From CAZJLN01 sp964540765 (GTDB lineage: Bacteria > Chloroflexota > Anaerolineae > Anaerolineales > Anaerolineaceae): DNA of 25,758 nucleotides. The stretch spans positions 1-25,758 of the forward strand of contig CAZINW010000032.1 of NCBI GenBank assembly GCA_964540765.1, in the 5' to 3' direction. How positions within the stretch are numbered: position 1 is the stretch's first letter; the number at the start of each line of letters is the position of its first letter. Made by a program: the position numbers and the translations under genes. The notes below the pieces were generated by a model. The model was not told where the DNA came from, did no database searches, and saw only the letters and a list, made by a program, of their open reading frames with translations. Positions 1 to 8,475 of this stretch are shown piece by piece.

Positions 1-95
1 CAACTGGCCGGAAATTGAGAAAAGTCATTTTCATTTCAGCGAATGGACAGTAATTAGAATAGGTTTAGTGATTTTTTTCGAAAAAGGAGCAATAT
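1..95. other. Upstream region of gnd
   Basis: Short noncoding leader at the window edge. The only clear signal is the ribosome binding site AAGGAG at 84-89, six bases before the gnd ATG. A TAGAAT at 55-60 could be a -10 box, but I see no convincing -35 partner. The promoter may lie further upstream, or gnd may be read through from a gene outside the window. Confidence 0.4.
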
Positions 96-1481
96 ATGGA
101 GCAGAAATTTTCTTTAGGAATTATCGGTTTGGGGGTCATGGGGCGCAGTTTAGTACTAAATTTTTCGCGCAATGGTTTTACCCCTATTGGTTATCATCCC
201 AAACCTCATTTGCCTGAAGGTTTTCCGATGGAGGTTACGAGTTCTATTCAAGATCTGTTTCGGTTTTTAGAGAATCCACGTGTATTCCTCTTAATGGTTC
301 CAGCGGGTGCAACCGTGGATTCCATCATCGAATTACTATCACCATATTTGGAGGAAGGCGATATCATCATTGATGGTGGAAATTCATTTTTTGAGGATAC
401 GAATCGACGTTTTAAAGCATTGACCCAGCGTGGTCTTCACTATATTGGCATGGGGATATCAGGCGGTGAACAAGGTGCGCTCTGGGGTCCCAGCATGATG
501 CCTGGCGGATCCGAAGCAGCCTGGGAGTATATCAAACCCATGTTCGAGGCCATTTCAGCAAAGACAAAAGATGGCGAGCCTTGTGTTGCCTGGATGGGAC
601 CTGGCGGTGCCGGTCACTACGTCAAGATGGTTCATAATGGCATTGAGTACGGTGATATGCAATTAATCGCTGAAATCTATGACCTGTTGCACCGGGGAGC
701 AGGCATTTCCAACCATGAACTGGCGGATATTTTCGCTCAATGGAATGAACGGGAATTAAGCTCGTATTTGATAGAGATCACTGCCAATATTCTGAAACGG
801 ATGGATGATGAAACAGGTCAACCGCTTGTTGATCTTATCGTGGATGAGGCAGCCCAGAAAGGCACCGGAAAATGGACAAGCCAGAGCGCTCTGGATGTCG
901 GTTCAGCGATTCCGACGATCAACGCTGCTGTCGAATCCAGGTTAATCTCAGCTATTAAATCAGAACGCATCGAAGCTTCCAGAGTATTGGGAAAAGCGCA
1001 GGGTTTCAAAGGCGATATAAACCGGCTCATCGCAGTTGCAGAACAGGCGCTTTACGCCAGTAAAATCACTTCTTATGCACAGGGGATCAGCCTGCTCAAA
1101 ACAGCATCACGTGAATTTGATTGGGGTCTGGATATGGGGCGTATTGTGAAAGTGTGGCGAGCGGGTTGTATCATTCGAGCCGAATTGCTCAATGATATTG
1201 CTTCAGCCTACGACCGTGATCCTGAATTGATCAACTTGATGCTGGACAAAGCCTTCAAACAGGCAATTCTGAGCCGAGAGACTGCCTGGCGGGAAGTGGT
1301 TATGGCTGCGATCAACCTTGGAATTCCTATGCTGGCAACGAGCGCTTCATTGGCTTACTTTGACGCTTACCGATCAGCTGTGTTGCCTGCCAACCTGACC
1401 CAGGCACAGCGTGATTACTTCGGGGCGCATACTTACCGGCGCGTCGATCGGGAAGGTACATTCCACACACAATGGGAATAA
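96..1481 (+). CDS. gnd: 6-phosphogluconate dehydrogenase, decarboxylating
   Basis: Cytoplasmic enzyme that oxidises and decarboxylates 6-phosphogluconate to ribulose-5-phosphate in the oxidative pentose phosphate pathway. At 461 residues it has the usual family length. Visible motifs in order are the Rossmann loop GLGVMG (11-16), IIDGGNSFFEDTNRR (about 91-105), the substrate loop SGGEQGALWGPSMMPGG (122-138), and the family signature around HYVKMVHNGIEYGD with catalytic K177 and Y185. Later come KGTGKWTSQ and the C-terminal HTYRRVDREG. The start is fixed by AAGGAG six bases upstream. The residues that normally read N-R-T and hold the NADP 2'-phosphate read H34-P35-K36 here, so cofactor preference may differ. 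The gene is followed after 151 bp by tkt and then tal, so it is part of a pentose phosphate group. The family assignment is certain; the cofactor is not. Confidence 0.97.
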   Translation: MEQKFSLGIIGLGVMGRSLVLNFSRNGFTPIGYHPKPHLPEGFPMEVTSSIQDLFRFLENPRVFLLMVPAGATVDSIIELLSPYLEEGDIIIDGGNSFFEDTNRRFKALTQRGLHYIGMGISGGEQGALWGPSMMPGGSEAAWEYIKPMFEAISAKTKDGEPCVAWMGPGGAGHYVKMVHNGIEYGDMQLIAEIYDLLHRGAGISNHELADIFAQWNERELSSYLIEITANILKRMDDETGQPLVDLIVDEAAQKGTGKWTSQSALDVGSAIPTINAAVESRLISAIKSERIEASRVLGKAQGFKGDINRLIAVAEQALYASKITSYAQGISLLKTASREFDWGLDMGRIVKVWRAGCIIRAELLNDIASAYDRDPELINLMLDKAFKQAILSRETAWREVVMAAINLGIPMLATSASLAYFDAYRSAVLPANLTQAQRDYFGAHTYRRVDREGTFHTQWE

Positions 1482-1582
1482 GGATAATATTAGACATGGT
1501 TTTCTTCAAAAACTACCAATATATTAAATAGAAGGTATTATGGGTGAAAAAGAAAATGCCCACACCCTGATTTAGAACCAGT

Positions 1583-1588
1583 TATAAT
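1583..1588 (+). promoter_or_regulatory. Possible -10 box upstream of tkt
   Basis: The 151-bp gap between gnd and tkt holds a perfect TATAAT at 1583-1588, about 45 bases before the tkt start. No good -35 hexamer is seen at 16-18 bp spacing, so a separate tkt promoter is only possible. I see no convincing terminator after gnd. Confidence 0.3.
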
Positions 1589-1632
1589 ATTAACCAAGGC
1601 ATGATAAAAAATTCATTTATTTTGAGGATCTT

Positions 1633-3660
1633 ATGCAAGAAAACAAACAGCTTCAAGAACTCTCAATCAATACCATTCGCTTTCTTTCAGCAGATGGCGT
1701 ACAAAAGGCGAATTCAGGGCACCCAGGGTTACCGATGGGCACTGCCCCGATGGCTTACACCCTCTGGACCCGACACCTTCATCATAATCCCGCCAATCCA
1801 AAATGGCCAAATCGCGATCGTTTCATCCTCTCGGGTGGACATGGTTCGATGCTGCTTTATTCATTGCTTCATCTTACCGGTTATGACCTTTCTATGGCCC
1901 AGCTTAAAAATTTCCGGCAATGGGGCAGCCTGACGCCCGGTCATCCAGAGTTTGGCTTGACGCCTGGTGTTGAGTCAACCACAGGTCCATTGGGACAGGG
2001 ATTTGCCAATGGCGTTGGCATGGCAATCGCTGAAGCACATCTCGCCAAGGTCTATAACCATCCTGGACACGATATCATCAATCATTACACCTATGCGATT
2101 GTTACAGATGGTGACCTCATAGAAGGTGTGGCATCAGAAGCTGCTTCTCTGGCAGGGACACTCAAACTTGGAAAATTAATTTATCTGTATGATGATAACC
2201 ATATCTCAATCGAAGGTTCCACAGATCTGGCATTTACTGAAGATCGCGGAAAACGCTTTGAGGCTTATGGCTGGCATGTACAGTATGTTGAGGATGGCCT
2301 GGATGTGGATGCGATTGATCAGGCGATCCAAACCGCCAAATTGGATCCGCGCCCTTCCATTATCTGTGTCCATAATATCATCGGTTATGGTCTCCCTACA
2401 CGCGCTGGGAAAGCTTCAGCACATGGTGAGCCCCCTGGTGATGCGGAACTGGATGGTGCCAAGGAGAAGTTAGGTTGGCCTAAAGAACCGCGTTTTTATA
2501 TTCCTGATGAGGTGCTATCCCATTTCCGCCAGGCTGTTCAGATGGGCGCGGAACTTGAGTATGCCTGGAAAGAAAAGTATGAAGTCTACCGTTCAGCCTA
2601 TCCTCAACTGGCAGCTGAGTTGGAACGCCGCCTGTCAGGTGAACTGCCCGAAGGCTGGGATCAAGACCTGCCAGAATTTCCAGCTGATCCAAAAGGAATC
2701 GCTTCCAGGGCTTCATCTGGCAAGGTTATTAATGCGTTATCCTCTGCACTCCCTGAGTTGTTTGGTGGATCTGCTGACCTGGCTCCCTCAACAAAAACCT
2801 GGATGGATAACACTCCAGCTTTCTTCCCTGTAAGCAAAGAAGGTCCCGGAGATTGTTATGAAGGTCGTAATGTTCATTTCGGTGTCCGTGAACACGGCAT
2901 GGGCTCGGTGGTCAATGGTCTCTCTTACCACGGTGGCTTTATCCCCTTCGGATCAACTTTTTTGGTGTTTTCAGATTACATGCGTCCGTCCATTCGCCTC
3001 TCTGCGTTTTCGCATCTCGGTTCGATCTGGGTTTTCACACATGATAGCATCGGTGTGGGCGAAGATGGACCCACGCATCAACCAGTTGAGCATTTGAACG
3101 CCTTGCGCTCAATACCAAATCTTGTCACATTGCGACCAGCAGATGCCAATGAAGTACGGGAAGCGTGGAAAATTGCGATTGAAAACCGTCACCGCCCGAC
3201 TGCACTGGTGCTCACACGTCAGAATTTGCCCACCTTTGATCGCAATTTCTATGCATCCGCCGTAGGAACGCGCAAAGGTGCTTATGTGCTGGCTGATCTT
3301 GGTAAGGGAAAACCGGATATTATCTTAATGGCGAGTGGCTCTGAAGTGGCTCTGATCATTCAGGCAGGAAAGCGCCTGGAAGTGCAGGGTTTCAATGTGA
3401 GACTTGTTTCCTTTCCCAGTTGGGAGCTCTTTGAAGATCAGGATCAGTCTTATCAAGACTCGGTTCTTTTACCCAGCGTAGAGGCACGTCTGGCTGTCGA
3501 GGCAGGTATTTCTCAGGGTTGGCACCGCTGGGTTGGACCAAAGGGTCAGATTCAAGCCTTGGATCGCTTTGGAGCATCTGCACCAGCCAGTGTTATCTTT
3601 GAGCAACTGGGATTTTCCGTGGCAAATATCGAAAAAAGGTCTTTATCACTGCTCAAATAG
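1633..3660 (+). CDS. tkt: Transketolase
   Basis: Thiamine-diphosphate enzyme moving two-carbon ketol units between sugar phosphates in the non-oxidative pentose phosphate pathway; cytoplasmic. The 675-residue length is typical of a full transketolase. Visible motifs are ANSGHPGLPMG with H30, SGGHGSMLLY with H70, GPLGQGFANGVGMA (118-131), and the ThDP/metal motif from D159 to N189. The acidic catalytic residue E420 sits in GVREHGMGS, and H470 in THDSIGVGEDGPTHQPVEH. The first residue of the usual GDG triplet is T158, which is a mild variation. The start is supported by GAGG at 1624-1627, five bases before the ATG. tal follows after 79 bp on the same strand with no terminator, so the two are probably co-transcribed. 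Confidence 0.97.
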   Translation: MQENKQLQELSINTIRFLSADGVQKANSGHPGLPMGTAPMAYTLWTRHLHHNPANPKWPNRDRFILSGGHGSMLLYSLLHLTGYDLSMAQLKNFRQWGSLTPGHPEFGLTPGVESTTGPLGQGFANGVGMAIAEAHLAKVYNHPGHDIINHYTYAIVTDGDLIEGVASEAASLAGTLKLGKLIYLYDDNHISIEGSTDLAFTEDRGKRFEAYGWHVQYVEDGLDVDAIDQAIQTAKLDPRPSIICVHNIIGYGLPTRAGKASAHGEPPGDAELDGAKEKLGWPKEPRFYIPDEVLSHFRQAVQMGAELEYAWKEKYEVYRSAYPQLAAELERRLSGELPEGWDQDLPEFPADPKGIASRASSGKVINALSSALPELFGGSADLAPSTKTWMDNTPAFFPVSKEGPGDCYEGRNVHFGVREHGMGSVVNGLSYHGGFIPFGSTFLVFSDYMRPSIRLSAFSHLGSIWVFTHDSIGVGEDGPTHQPVEHLNALRSIPNLVTLRPADANEVREAWKIAIENRHRPTALVLTRQNLPTFDRNFYASAVGTRKGAYVLADLGKGKPDIILMASGSEVALIIQAGKRLEVQGFNVRLVSFPSWELFEDQDQSYQDSVLLPSVEARLAVEAGISQGWHRWVGPKGQIQALDRFGASAPASVIFEQLGFSVANIEKRSLSLLK

Positions 3661-3739
3661 GAACTCAAACTCAACCATCAGCAATTACTGAAGGGGCATC
3701 TGTGCCTGCAATAGGTGCTTCAGAATGATAGGAGAAAAA

Positions 3740-4855
3740 ATGAATGCAACACTGAAACTACTTGAATTGGGGCAATCGGTCTGGTATGACAACATTCAAC
3801 GCAGCCTGTTAAGAAATGGAGAATTGGCAGGGATGGTAGAACGTGGCGAAATTCGTGGCGTCACTTCCAACCCCACCATCTTCATGAACGCGATCACAAA
3901 ATCGCAGGATTATGATGACAGCCTGCTGCCATTGAATAGTGCAGCATTGAGCGCAGAGGACGTTTTTTTCATTCTGGCAATTGAAGACATTCAAGCGGCA
4001 GCGGACCTGTTCAAGCCCATTTATCAGCAAACAAGTGGAGGTGATGGTTATGTCAGCTTGGAAGTCAGCCCTTACCTCGCAAACGATGCCGAAAGAACGC
4101 TGGCACAGGCAAAGGAACTTTGGCAGCGGGTCAATCGTCCCAATCTGATGATCAAAATCCCGGCAACGAAAGCCGGTATCCCCGCCATCAAAGATGCCAT
4201 CGCGTCCGGGATCAATGTCAATGTCACCTTGATTTTTTCATTGGAACGATACAGTGAGGTGATGGATGCCTATTTGGCTGGGCTCGAAGAACGGGTGGCA
4301 GCAGGTTTACCTGTCGATTCAATTGCCTCAGTTGCATCATTTTTTGTTTCAAGGGTTGACACCAACATTGACCTGCGCCTCCAAAAGATTATCGATGCGG
4401 ATGGATCATTGGTCCCACAGGCTGAAGCCTTGCTTGGCAAGGCTGCCATCGCCAATGCACACCTGGCTTATGTTGAATTCAAGAAAATATTTTATGCAGA
4501 ACGCTTCCTGAACCTTAAAGCAAAAGGGGCACGTGTCCAAAGACCCTTGTGGGCATCCACCAGCACCAAGAACCCGGCATATCGTGATGTCATCTATGTT
4601 GAAGAATTGATCGGCGCAGATACGGTCAACACTGTGCCGCCACATACATTGGTTGCCTTCCTTGATCATGGCCTGGTTCGCAATAGCCTGGAAGAGGATG
4701 TAAAAGGATCTGAGCAGATTCTGGATAACCTGGGAAAAATTGGAATTTCCATGGATCAGGTTGCAGCCCAACTTGAGGACGGAGGCGTCCAATCCTTTGC
4801 GGATGCCTTTACAGTGCTGCTTAAAGCCATTGATGATCGAAGAAAATTGGGTTAA
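3740..4855 (+). CDS. tal: Transaldolase
   Basis: Moves a dihydroxyacetone unit between sugar phosphates through a Schiff base, completing the non-oxidative pentose phosphate branch with the adjacent tkt. The Schiff-base lysine is K139 in MIKIPATKAG. Supporting motifs are WYDNIQRS (15-22), RGVTSNPTIF (39-48), GINVNVTLIFSLERY and ASFFVSRVDTNID. At 371 residues it matches the longer transaldolase type of actinobacteria and cyanobacteria, not the roughly 215-residue TalC form. I chose the ATG at 3740 over the in-frame ATG at 3725 because AGGAG at 3730-3734 lies five bases before it; the upstream ATG overlaps this site and lacks its own. The gene ends 401 bp before the opposing glgA. Confidence 0.95.
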   Translation: MNATLKLLELGQSVWYDNIQRSLLRNGELAGMVERGEIRGVTSNPTIFMNAITKSQDYDDSLLPLNSAALSAEDVFFILAIEDIQAAADLFKPIYQQTSGGDGYVSLEVSPYLANDAERTLAQAKELWQRVNRPNLMIKIPATKAGIPAIKDAIASGINVNVTLIFSLERYSEVMDAYLAGLEERVAAGLPVDSIASVASFFVSRVDTNIDLRLQKIIDADGSLVPQAEALLGKAAIANAHLAYVEFKKIFYAERFLNLKAKGARVQRPLWASTSTKNPAYRDVIYVEELIGADTVNTVPPHTLVAFLDHGLVRNSLEEDVKGSEQILDNLGKIGISMDQVAAQLEDGGVQSFADAFTVLLKAIDDRRKLG

Positions 4856-4879
4856 AACCTGAGTTTCCCACCCCCTCCA

Positions 4880-4906
4880 CTTTTTCGCTCCTCAACGAGG
4901 AAAAAG
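4880..4906. terminator. Possible weak bidirectional terminator after tal
   Basis: CTTTTT (4880-4885) and AAAAAG (4901-4906) flank a short CCTC/GAGG stem with an AAC loop, with a four-base bulge on the left side. It lies 25 bases after the tal stop. There is no T-run outside the structure, so termination strength is doubtful. Confidence 0.3.
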
Positions 4907-4920
4907 CCAAAATTCAGTTT

Positions 4921-5131
4921 AATGGTGTGATCAACTGAAGATTGCACTACATCTGCTCCCGTGTTTATATGGAAGGGTGTTTTCGGCAACGTTCCAATGA
5001 ACGCAGCATGCGCACTCGAAGAGTCCGCCTATTTTGAATGGAATGGTGCGATCAAATGAGGATCGCACCCTACAAAAAACCGTAGCGCGCCACCTTGGTT
5101 TAATCGTGCGATCGAAGCTCACCTCACGATC
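4921..5131. repeat. REP-like hairpin repeats
   Basis: Three direct copies of a short unit begin at 4921, 5042 and 5102 (AATGGTGTGATC, AATGGTGCGATC, AATCGTGCGATC). The middle copy forms a perfect 9-bp inverted repeat, GGTGCGATC (5045-5053) and GATCGCACC (5061-5069), with a 7-base loop. The first copy, 4924-4948, has the same geometry (9-bp stem, 7-base loop), with three G-T wobble pairs in place of Watson-Crick pairs. The third has only one arm of this type and instead pairs ATCGTG (5103-5108) with CACGAT (5125-5130). Conserved shape with changed bases fits a dispersed intergenic repeat family such as REP elements; whether it is dispersed cannot be seen from one window. Confidence 0.6.
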
Positions 5132-5241
5132 ATATTGGCAGCTTTGGCAATCAGCAGAAATAGACAGGGGTCAGCCTCAAGCAGCTTGTGAAGTTGTTGC
5201 GCCCGATCAGGTCGGATATTATGATCATCGACAGGAATGAG
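5119..5241 (-). pseudogene. Possible C-terminal gene remnant
   Basis: A 40-codon open stretch on the minus strand, just downstream of glgA, with protein-like composition (for example RPDRAQQLHKLLEADP and LFLLIAKAANMIVR). It has no ATG start or ribosome binding site, and it is closed by stops at both ends. I do not recognise a family. It may be chance. Confidence 0.2.
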
Positions 5242-5256
5242 TCACTGGCTTAATGG

Positions 5257-6729
5257 TTATTGTGATGCTTTTCTTCCCAGAACATCCAGGTACAGATCAA
5301 GATAGTGAAGTGCAGAATTTTCCCATGAAAAGTTCTGCTGCATGCCTCGCAGCTGCATCTCTCTCCACAGATTTTGATCAGCAAAATAATCAAGGGCTCT
5401 GTTGAGGGTTTTTGTAAATGCGGATACCGTCGCAGGTCTAAATAAGAAACCGGTTCCTTCCTTCGGATGTTGGCTGACATCAAGGATGGTATCTTGCAGC
5501 CCACCTGTAGCTCGCGCCAATGGTACGCATCCATAGCGCATCGCCATCATCTGGGCAAGCCCGCAAGGCTCATAACGCGATGGCATCAAAAGAATATCAC
5601 CACCGGCATACATCCTTCTGGATAATGCAGTATCAAAACAGATCACTGCTCTAACCCTGTCAGGATAACTTTCTTCCAACTGGCGGCACGCCTCTTCCAG
5701 TTGTGGATTACCCATTCCAAGCAGAATAGCCTGCCACTTCCTGCCAACGCCCCTGGAAAGTCCTTCCACTGCCAGATCCACCCCCTTTTGTTGATCCATG
5801 CGGGATATCAGGACTAAAAGCGGAAGATCAGGATCGGGATTCAATTTAAACTCATTGATGATGGCAGTCTTGTTCTCTTTGCGCTTATGCAATGACGAAC
5901 TATCGAAGTTCACATGGATTTTTGCGTCGTCGGACGGATCCCAGCAGTCTTCATCCAGACCATTGACAATGCCGGAGACTACCCTGTGCCTTGCCTGCAA
6001 CAATTTTTCCAGTCCGCAGCCATATTCCGGTGTGAGGATTTCTTTGGCATAGGTTTGAGAAACTGTCGTAATTCTGTCCGCGGCTTGTAACCCCAGTGGC
6101 AATGGGAATTTTCGGCCCCACCATGGCACTCTGCTGTAACGGCTGGGAGCAACACCATAGGCTTCCATGGCTGTTTCAGTGCCTGAGCCCATAAAGGGAA
6201 GGTTATGAACGGTCAAAATGGAGCGGGTGTTTTTGAAAAAGGGATCGATTTGTTTCTCAAATTTAAGCTGATACACGGCAATCGCTGTATGCCAATCGTT
6301 AGCATGCAGAATATCTGGCTGCCAACCTAATTTTTTGACAAATGGCAATACTGCCTTTGAAAAGAAAATATACTTATCTCCGTCTTCAGCTGCATCAGTG
6401 CTGTAAACCAGTGCATCCTCACCTATGGGTGCTCCAGCAATCAAATAAACGGGTACCTCGTTAACAAGCGTGTGATATGCCTGTGCTTTGACTGAACCTT
6501 TTTGTGCTGAGACATTAAATTCGAAAAGAAATTCAGGGTCAGGAACCTTTTTGCGGATTGCCCCGTGAAATGGAAGCACAACCCGGATATCAATATGATA
6601 TCCTTTACTTTTAGATTCAGGCAGTACCTGCAATGCATGAGGCAACGATCCGGCAACATCACCCAACCCACCAACTTTAACCAGCGGATCTGCCTCAGAT
6701 GCCAAAAAAAGAACATTAATGATATCCAT
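5257..6729 (-). CDS. glgA: Glycogen synthase, ADP-glucose type (GT5)
   Basis: Extends alpha-1,4-glucan chains from ADP-glucose for glycogen storage in the cytoplasm. The 490-residue length is normal for bacterial GlgA. Visible motifs are the N-terminal KVGGLGDVAGSLP (18-30) that binds ADP-glucose, HANDWHTA (142-149), TTVSQTYAKEI (221-231), ISRMDQQKG (308-316) at the start of the second Rossmann half, and MPSRYEPCGLAQ (382-393) with the catalytic glutamate E387. The ATG follows the pgi stop by only six bases, and its GGAAGG binding site lies inside the end of pgi, so translation is probably coupled. It is the last gene of the kdgK-pgm-pgi-glgA operon, whose pgm product supplies glucose-1-phosphate. 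No glgC, branching enzyme or phosphorylase gene is in the window. Confidence 0.95.
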   Translation of the reverse strand: MDIINVLFLASEADPLVKVGGLGDVAGSLPHALQVLPESKSKGYHIDIRVVLPFHGAIRKKVPDPEFLFEFNVSAQKGSVKAQAYHTLVNEVPVYLIAGAPIGEDALVYSTDAAEDGDKYIFFSKAVLPFVKKLGWQPDILHANDWHTAIAVYQLKFEKQIDPFFKNTRSILTVHNLPFMGSGTETAMEAYGVAPSRYSRVPWWGRKFPLPLGLQAADRITTVSQTYAKEILTPEYGCGLEKLLQARHRVVSGIVNGLDEDCWDPSDDAKIHVNFDSSSLHKRKENKTAIINEFKLNPDPDLPLLVLISRMDQQKGVDLAVEGLSRGVGRKWQAILLGMGNPQLEEACRQLEESYPDRVRAVICFDTALSRRMYAGGDILLMPSRYEPCGLAQMMAMRYGCVPLARATGGLQDTILDVSQHPKEGTGFLFRPATVSAFTKTLNRALDYFADQNLWREMQLRGMQQNFSWENSALHYLDLYLDVLGRKASQ

Positions 6730-6735
6730 GATAAA

Positions 6736-8385
6736 TTAGCCCTTCCTACGTGCAGATTTGATGGCGTTGATCAATGCATTGGTTGATGAGTCATGGCTTT
6801 CCACCATGCCTTTACCTGATAACTCAGGCAATATCTTTTTGGCAAGTTGCTTTCCCAGTTCAACCCCCATTTGATCGAAGGAGTTGATCTCCCAAATGAC
6901 CCCTTGCGTGAAAATTTTATGCTCGTATAAGGCGATCAAAGATCCAAGCACCTCGGGGGTCAATTTTGGATAGAGGAAGGAATTGGTGGGTCGGTTGCCG
7001 GGAAATGTTTTAGCAGGTACCAGCAATTCCAATTGTTCCCCGGAATAGCCTTGAGCGGCAAGTTCTGAGCGGGTTTCATCAGCCGTTTTACCTTTCATCA
7101 GCGCTTCAGTTTGGGCAAGATAGTTCGATAGCAGGATCGATTGATGATCGCCCAATGGACTTTGACTTTCGATTGCTGCCAAAAAATCACAAGGAATCAA
7201 TTTTGTACCCTGATGGATGAGCTGATAGAAAGCATGCTGTCCATTGGTGCCCGGTTGACCCCAAATGATGGGTCCAGTCGAATAATTTACCCATCGGCCA
7301 TCCCAGGTGACACGCTTGCCATTGCTCTCCATATCACCCTGCTGAAAATAGGACGGGAAATATTCAAGGTACTGATCATATGGCAGGATTGCATGGGATT
7401 GTGCGCCAAAGAAATTGTTGTACCAGATGCCCAGCAGTCCCATGATCACTGGAACATTGCATTCAAAGGGTGCAGTAAGGAAATGTTGATCGACCTTGTG
7501 TGCCCCACTCAGAAGTGCTTCAAAATTATCCATACCCAGATATATTGCAATGGATAAACCAATTGCAGACCATAAAGAATAACGACCTCCAACCCAGTCC
7601 CAGAACTCGAACATGTTATCGGTATCAATGCCAAATTTAGCCACTTCCACAGTATTCGTGGACATGGCTACAAAATGTTTGGCAATGGCTTCTTCTTCCC
7701 CTGCCTGGTTTATCAACCAGTTGCGCGCTGAATGAGCATTTGTCATTGTTTCCTGGGTGGTAAATGTCTTGGATGCGACGAGAAAGAGGGTGGTTTCTGG
7801 ATCAAGATCTTTCAATGTCTCAACCAGGTCAGTGCTGTCCACATTGGAGACAAAGTGAATCCCCAGATCAGGCTTCCCATAAGGCTTCAGGGCGTTGCAC
7901 ACCATCTTGGGGCCAAGGTCAGAACCGCCGATGCCAATATTTACAATATCCCGGATTGCCTTGCCAGTGTAACCTTTCCAATCACCCGACCGGACTGCGT
8001 CGCTGAACTTGCGCATTTTTCCGAGTACATGCCTGACATCCTCCATCACATTCTGACCGTCCACATAAATTGGTTTATCAGAACGATTGCGCAAAGCAAT
8101 ATGCAGGACCGCGCGATCCTCGGTCGTATTGATCTTCTCGCCCGCAAACATGGCTTCTATCCTTTGTGCAAGATCAGATTGGCGCGCCAGATTACAGAGC
8201 AAAGAAAGCGTTTGTTCCGTTATGCGATTCTTTGAAAAATCGAATAAAATGTTGCCCACATAAAGCGAGAATTTGTTAAAACGTTCAGGATCTGAATTGA
8301 AAAGGTCCCGCATGTGTACGTCTTTTATTTCTTGATGGTGTTTTTCAAGCGCCTGCCAGGCAGGTGATTTTTCAAGTTCGGTCAT
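6736..8385 (-). CDS. pgi: Glucose-6-phosphate isomerase
   Basis: Interconverts glucose-6-phosphate and fructose-6-phosphate, linking glycolysis, the pentose phosphate genes to the left and glycogen synthesis. At 549 residues it is a full-length classical PGI. Visible features are the substrate loop NIGIGGSDLGPKMV (149-162), VASKTFTTQET (203-213), FWDWVGGRYSLWSAIGL (261-277), the catalytic glutamate E353 in QGDMESNGK, H384 in GTNGQHAFYQLIHQGT, and K512 in the C-terminal signature NSFDQMGVELGK. The ATG has a good AAAGGAG site seven bases upstream. A perfect 7-bp stem-loop sits directly before that site (8402-8422). pgm lies 90 bp upstream and glgA six bases downstream on the same strand. Confidence 0.97.
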   Translation of the reverse strand: MTELEKSPAWQALEKHHQEIKDVHMRDLFNSDPERFNKFSLYVGNILFDFSKNRITEQTLSLLCNLARQSDLAQRIEAMFAGEKINTTEDRAVLHIALRNRSDKPIYVDGQNVMEDVRHVLGKMRKFSDAVRSGDWKGYTGKAIRDIVNIGIGGSDLGPKMVCNALKPYGKPDLGIHFVSNVDSTDLVETLKDLDPETTLFLVASKTFTTQETMTNAHSARNWLINQAGEEEAIAKHFVAMSTNTVEVAKFGIDTDNMFEFWDWVGGRYSLWSAIGLSIAIYLGMDNFEALLSGAHKVDQHFLTAPFECNVPVIMGLLGIWYNNFFGAQSHAILPYDQYLEYFPSYFQQGDMESNGKRVTWDGRWVNYSTGPIIWGQPGTNGQHAFYQLIHQGTKLIPCDFLAAIESQSPLGDHQSILLSNYLAQTEALMKGKTADETRSELAAQGYSGEQLELLVPAKTFPGNRPTNSFLYPKLTPEVLGSLIALYEHKIFTQGVIWEINSFDQMGVELGKQLAKKILPELSGKGMVESHDSSTNALINAIKSARRKG

Positions 8386-8401
8386 GAATTATCTCCTTTT
8401 T

Positions 8402-8422
8402 ACGGTCATTTTTACTGACCGT
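8402..8422 (-). promoter_or_regulatory. Inverted repeat before the pgi ribosome binding site
   Basis: On the minus strand ACGGTCA, a 7-base loop GTAAAAA, then TGACCGT form a perfect 7-bp inverted repeat in the 90-bp pgm-pgi gap. It ends one base before the A-rich ribosome binding site of pgi. It could be an mRNA stem-loop that shapes pgi translation or stability, or a dimeric operator. A run of five A and no T-run follows, so it is not a terminator. Confidence 0.5.
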
Positions 8423-8475
8423 TCCCCCGCTGCGCGCTTCAAGAGCATCATAGTCCTCTAGTTTTGTATCAAGGT

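Larger units (their letters stand above)
4856..5256. other. Convergent intergenic region between tal and glgA
   Basis: About 400 bp with no convincing complete gene. It holds a T/A-flanked hairpin near tal, three direct copies of an AATNGTGYGATC-type unit (two of them forming 9-bp stem-loops), and a 40-codon open minus-strand stretch next to glgA. No strong rho-independent terminator with a T-run was found for either converging block. Confidence 0.6.

Noticed and set aside
1542..1567. GGGTG/CACCC hairpin after gnd as a terminator
   Set aside because: Only five base pairs with a 16-base loop and no T-run.
3689..3722. Nested stems TGAAG/CTTCA and GGCA/TGCC between tkt and tal
   Set aside because: Short, mismatched and without a T-run; tkt and tal look co-transcribed.
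4406..4792. 128-codon minus-strand frame
   Set aside because: Entirely opposite tal, whose product is clearly recognisable; no start signal.
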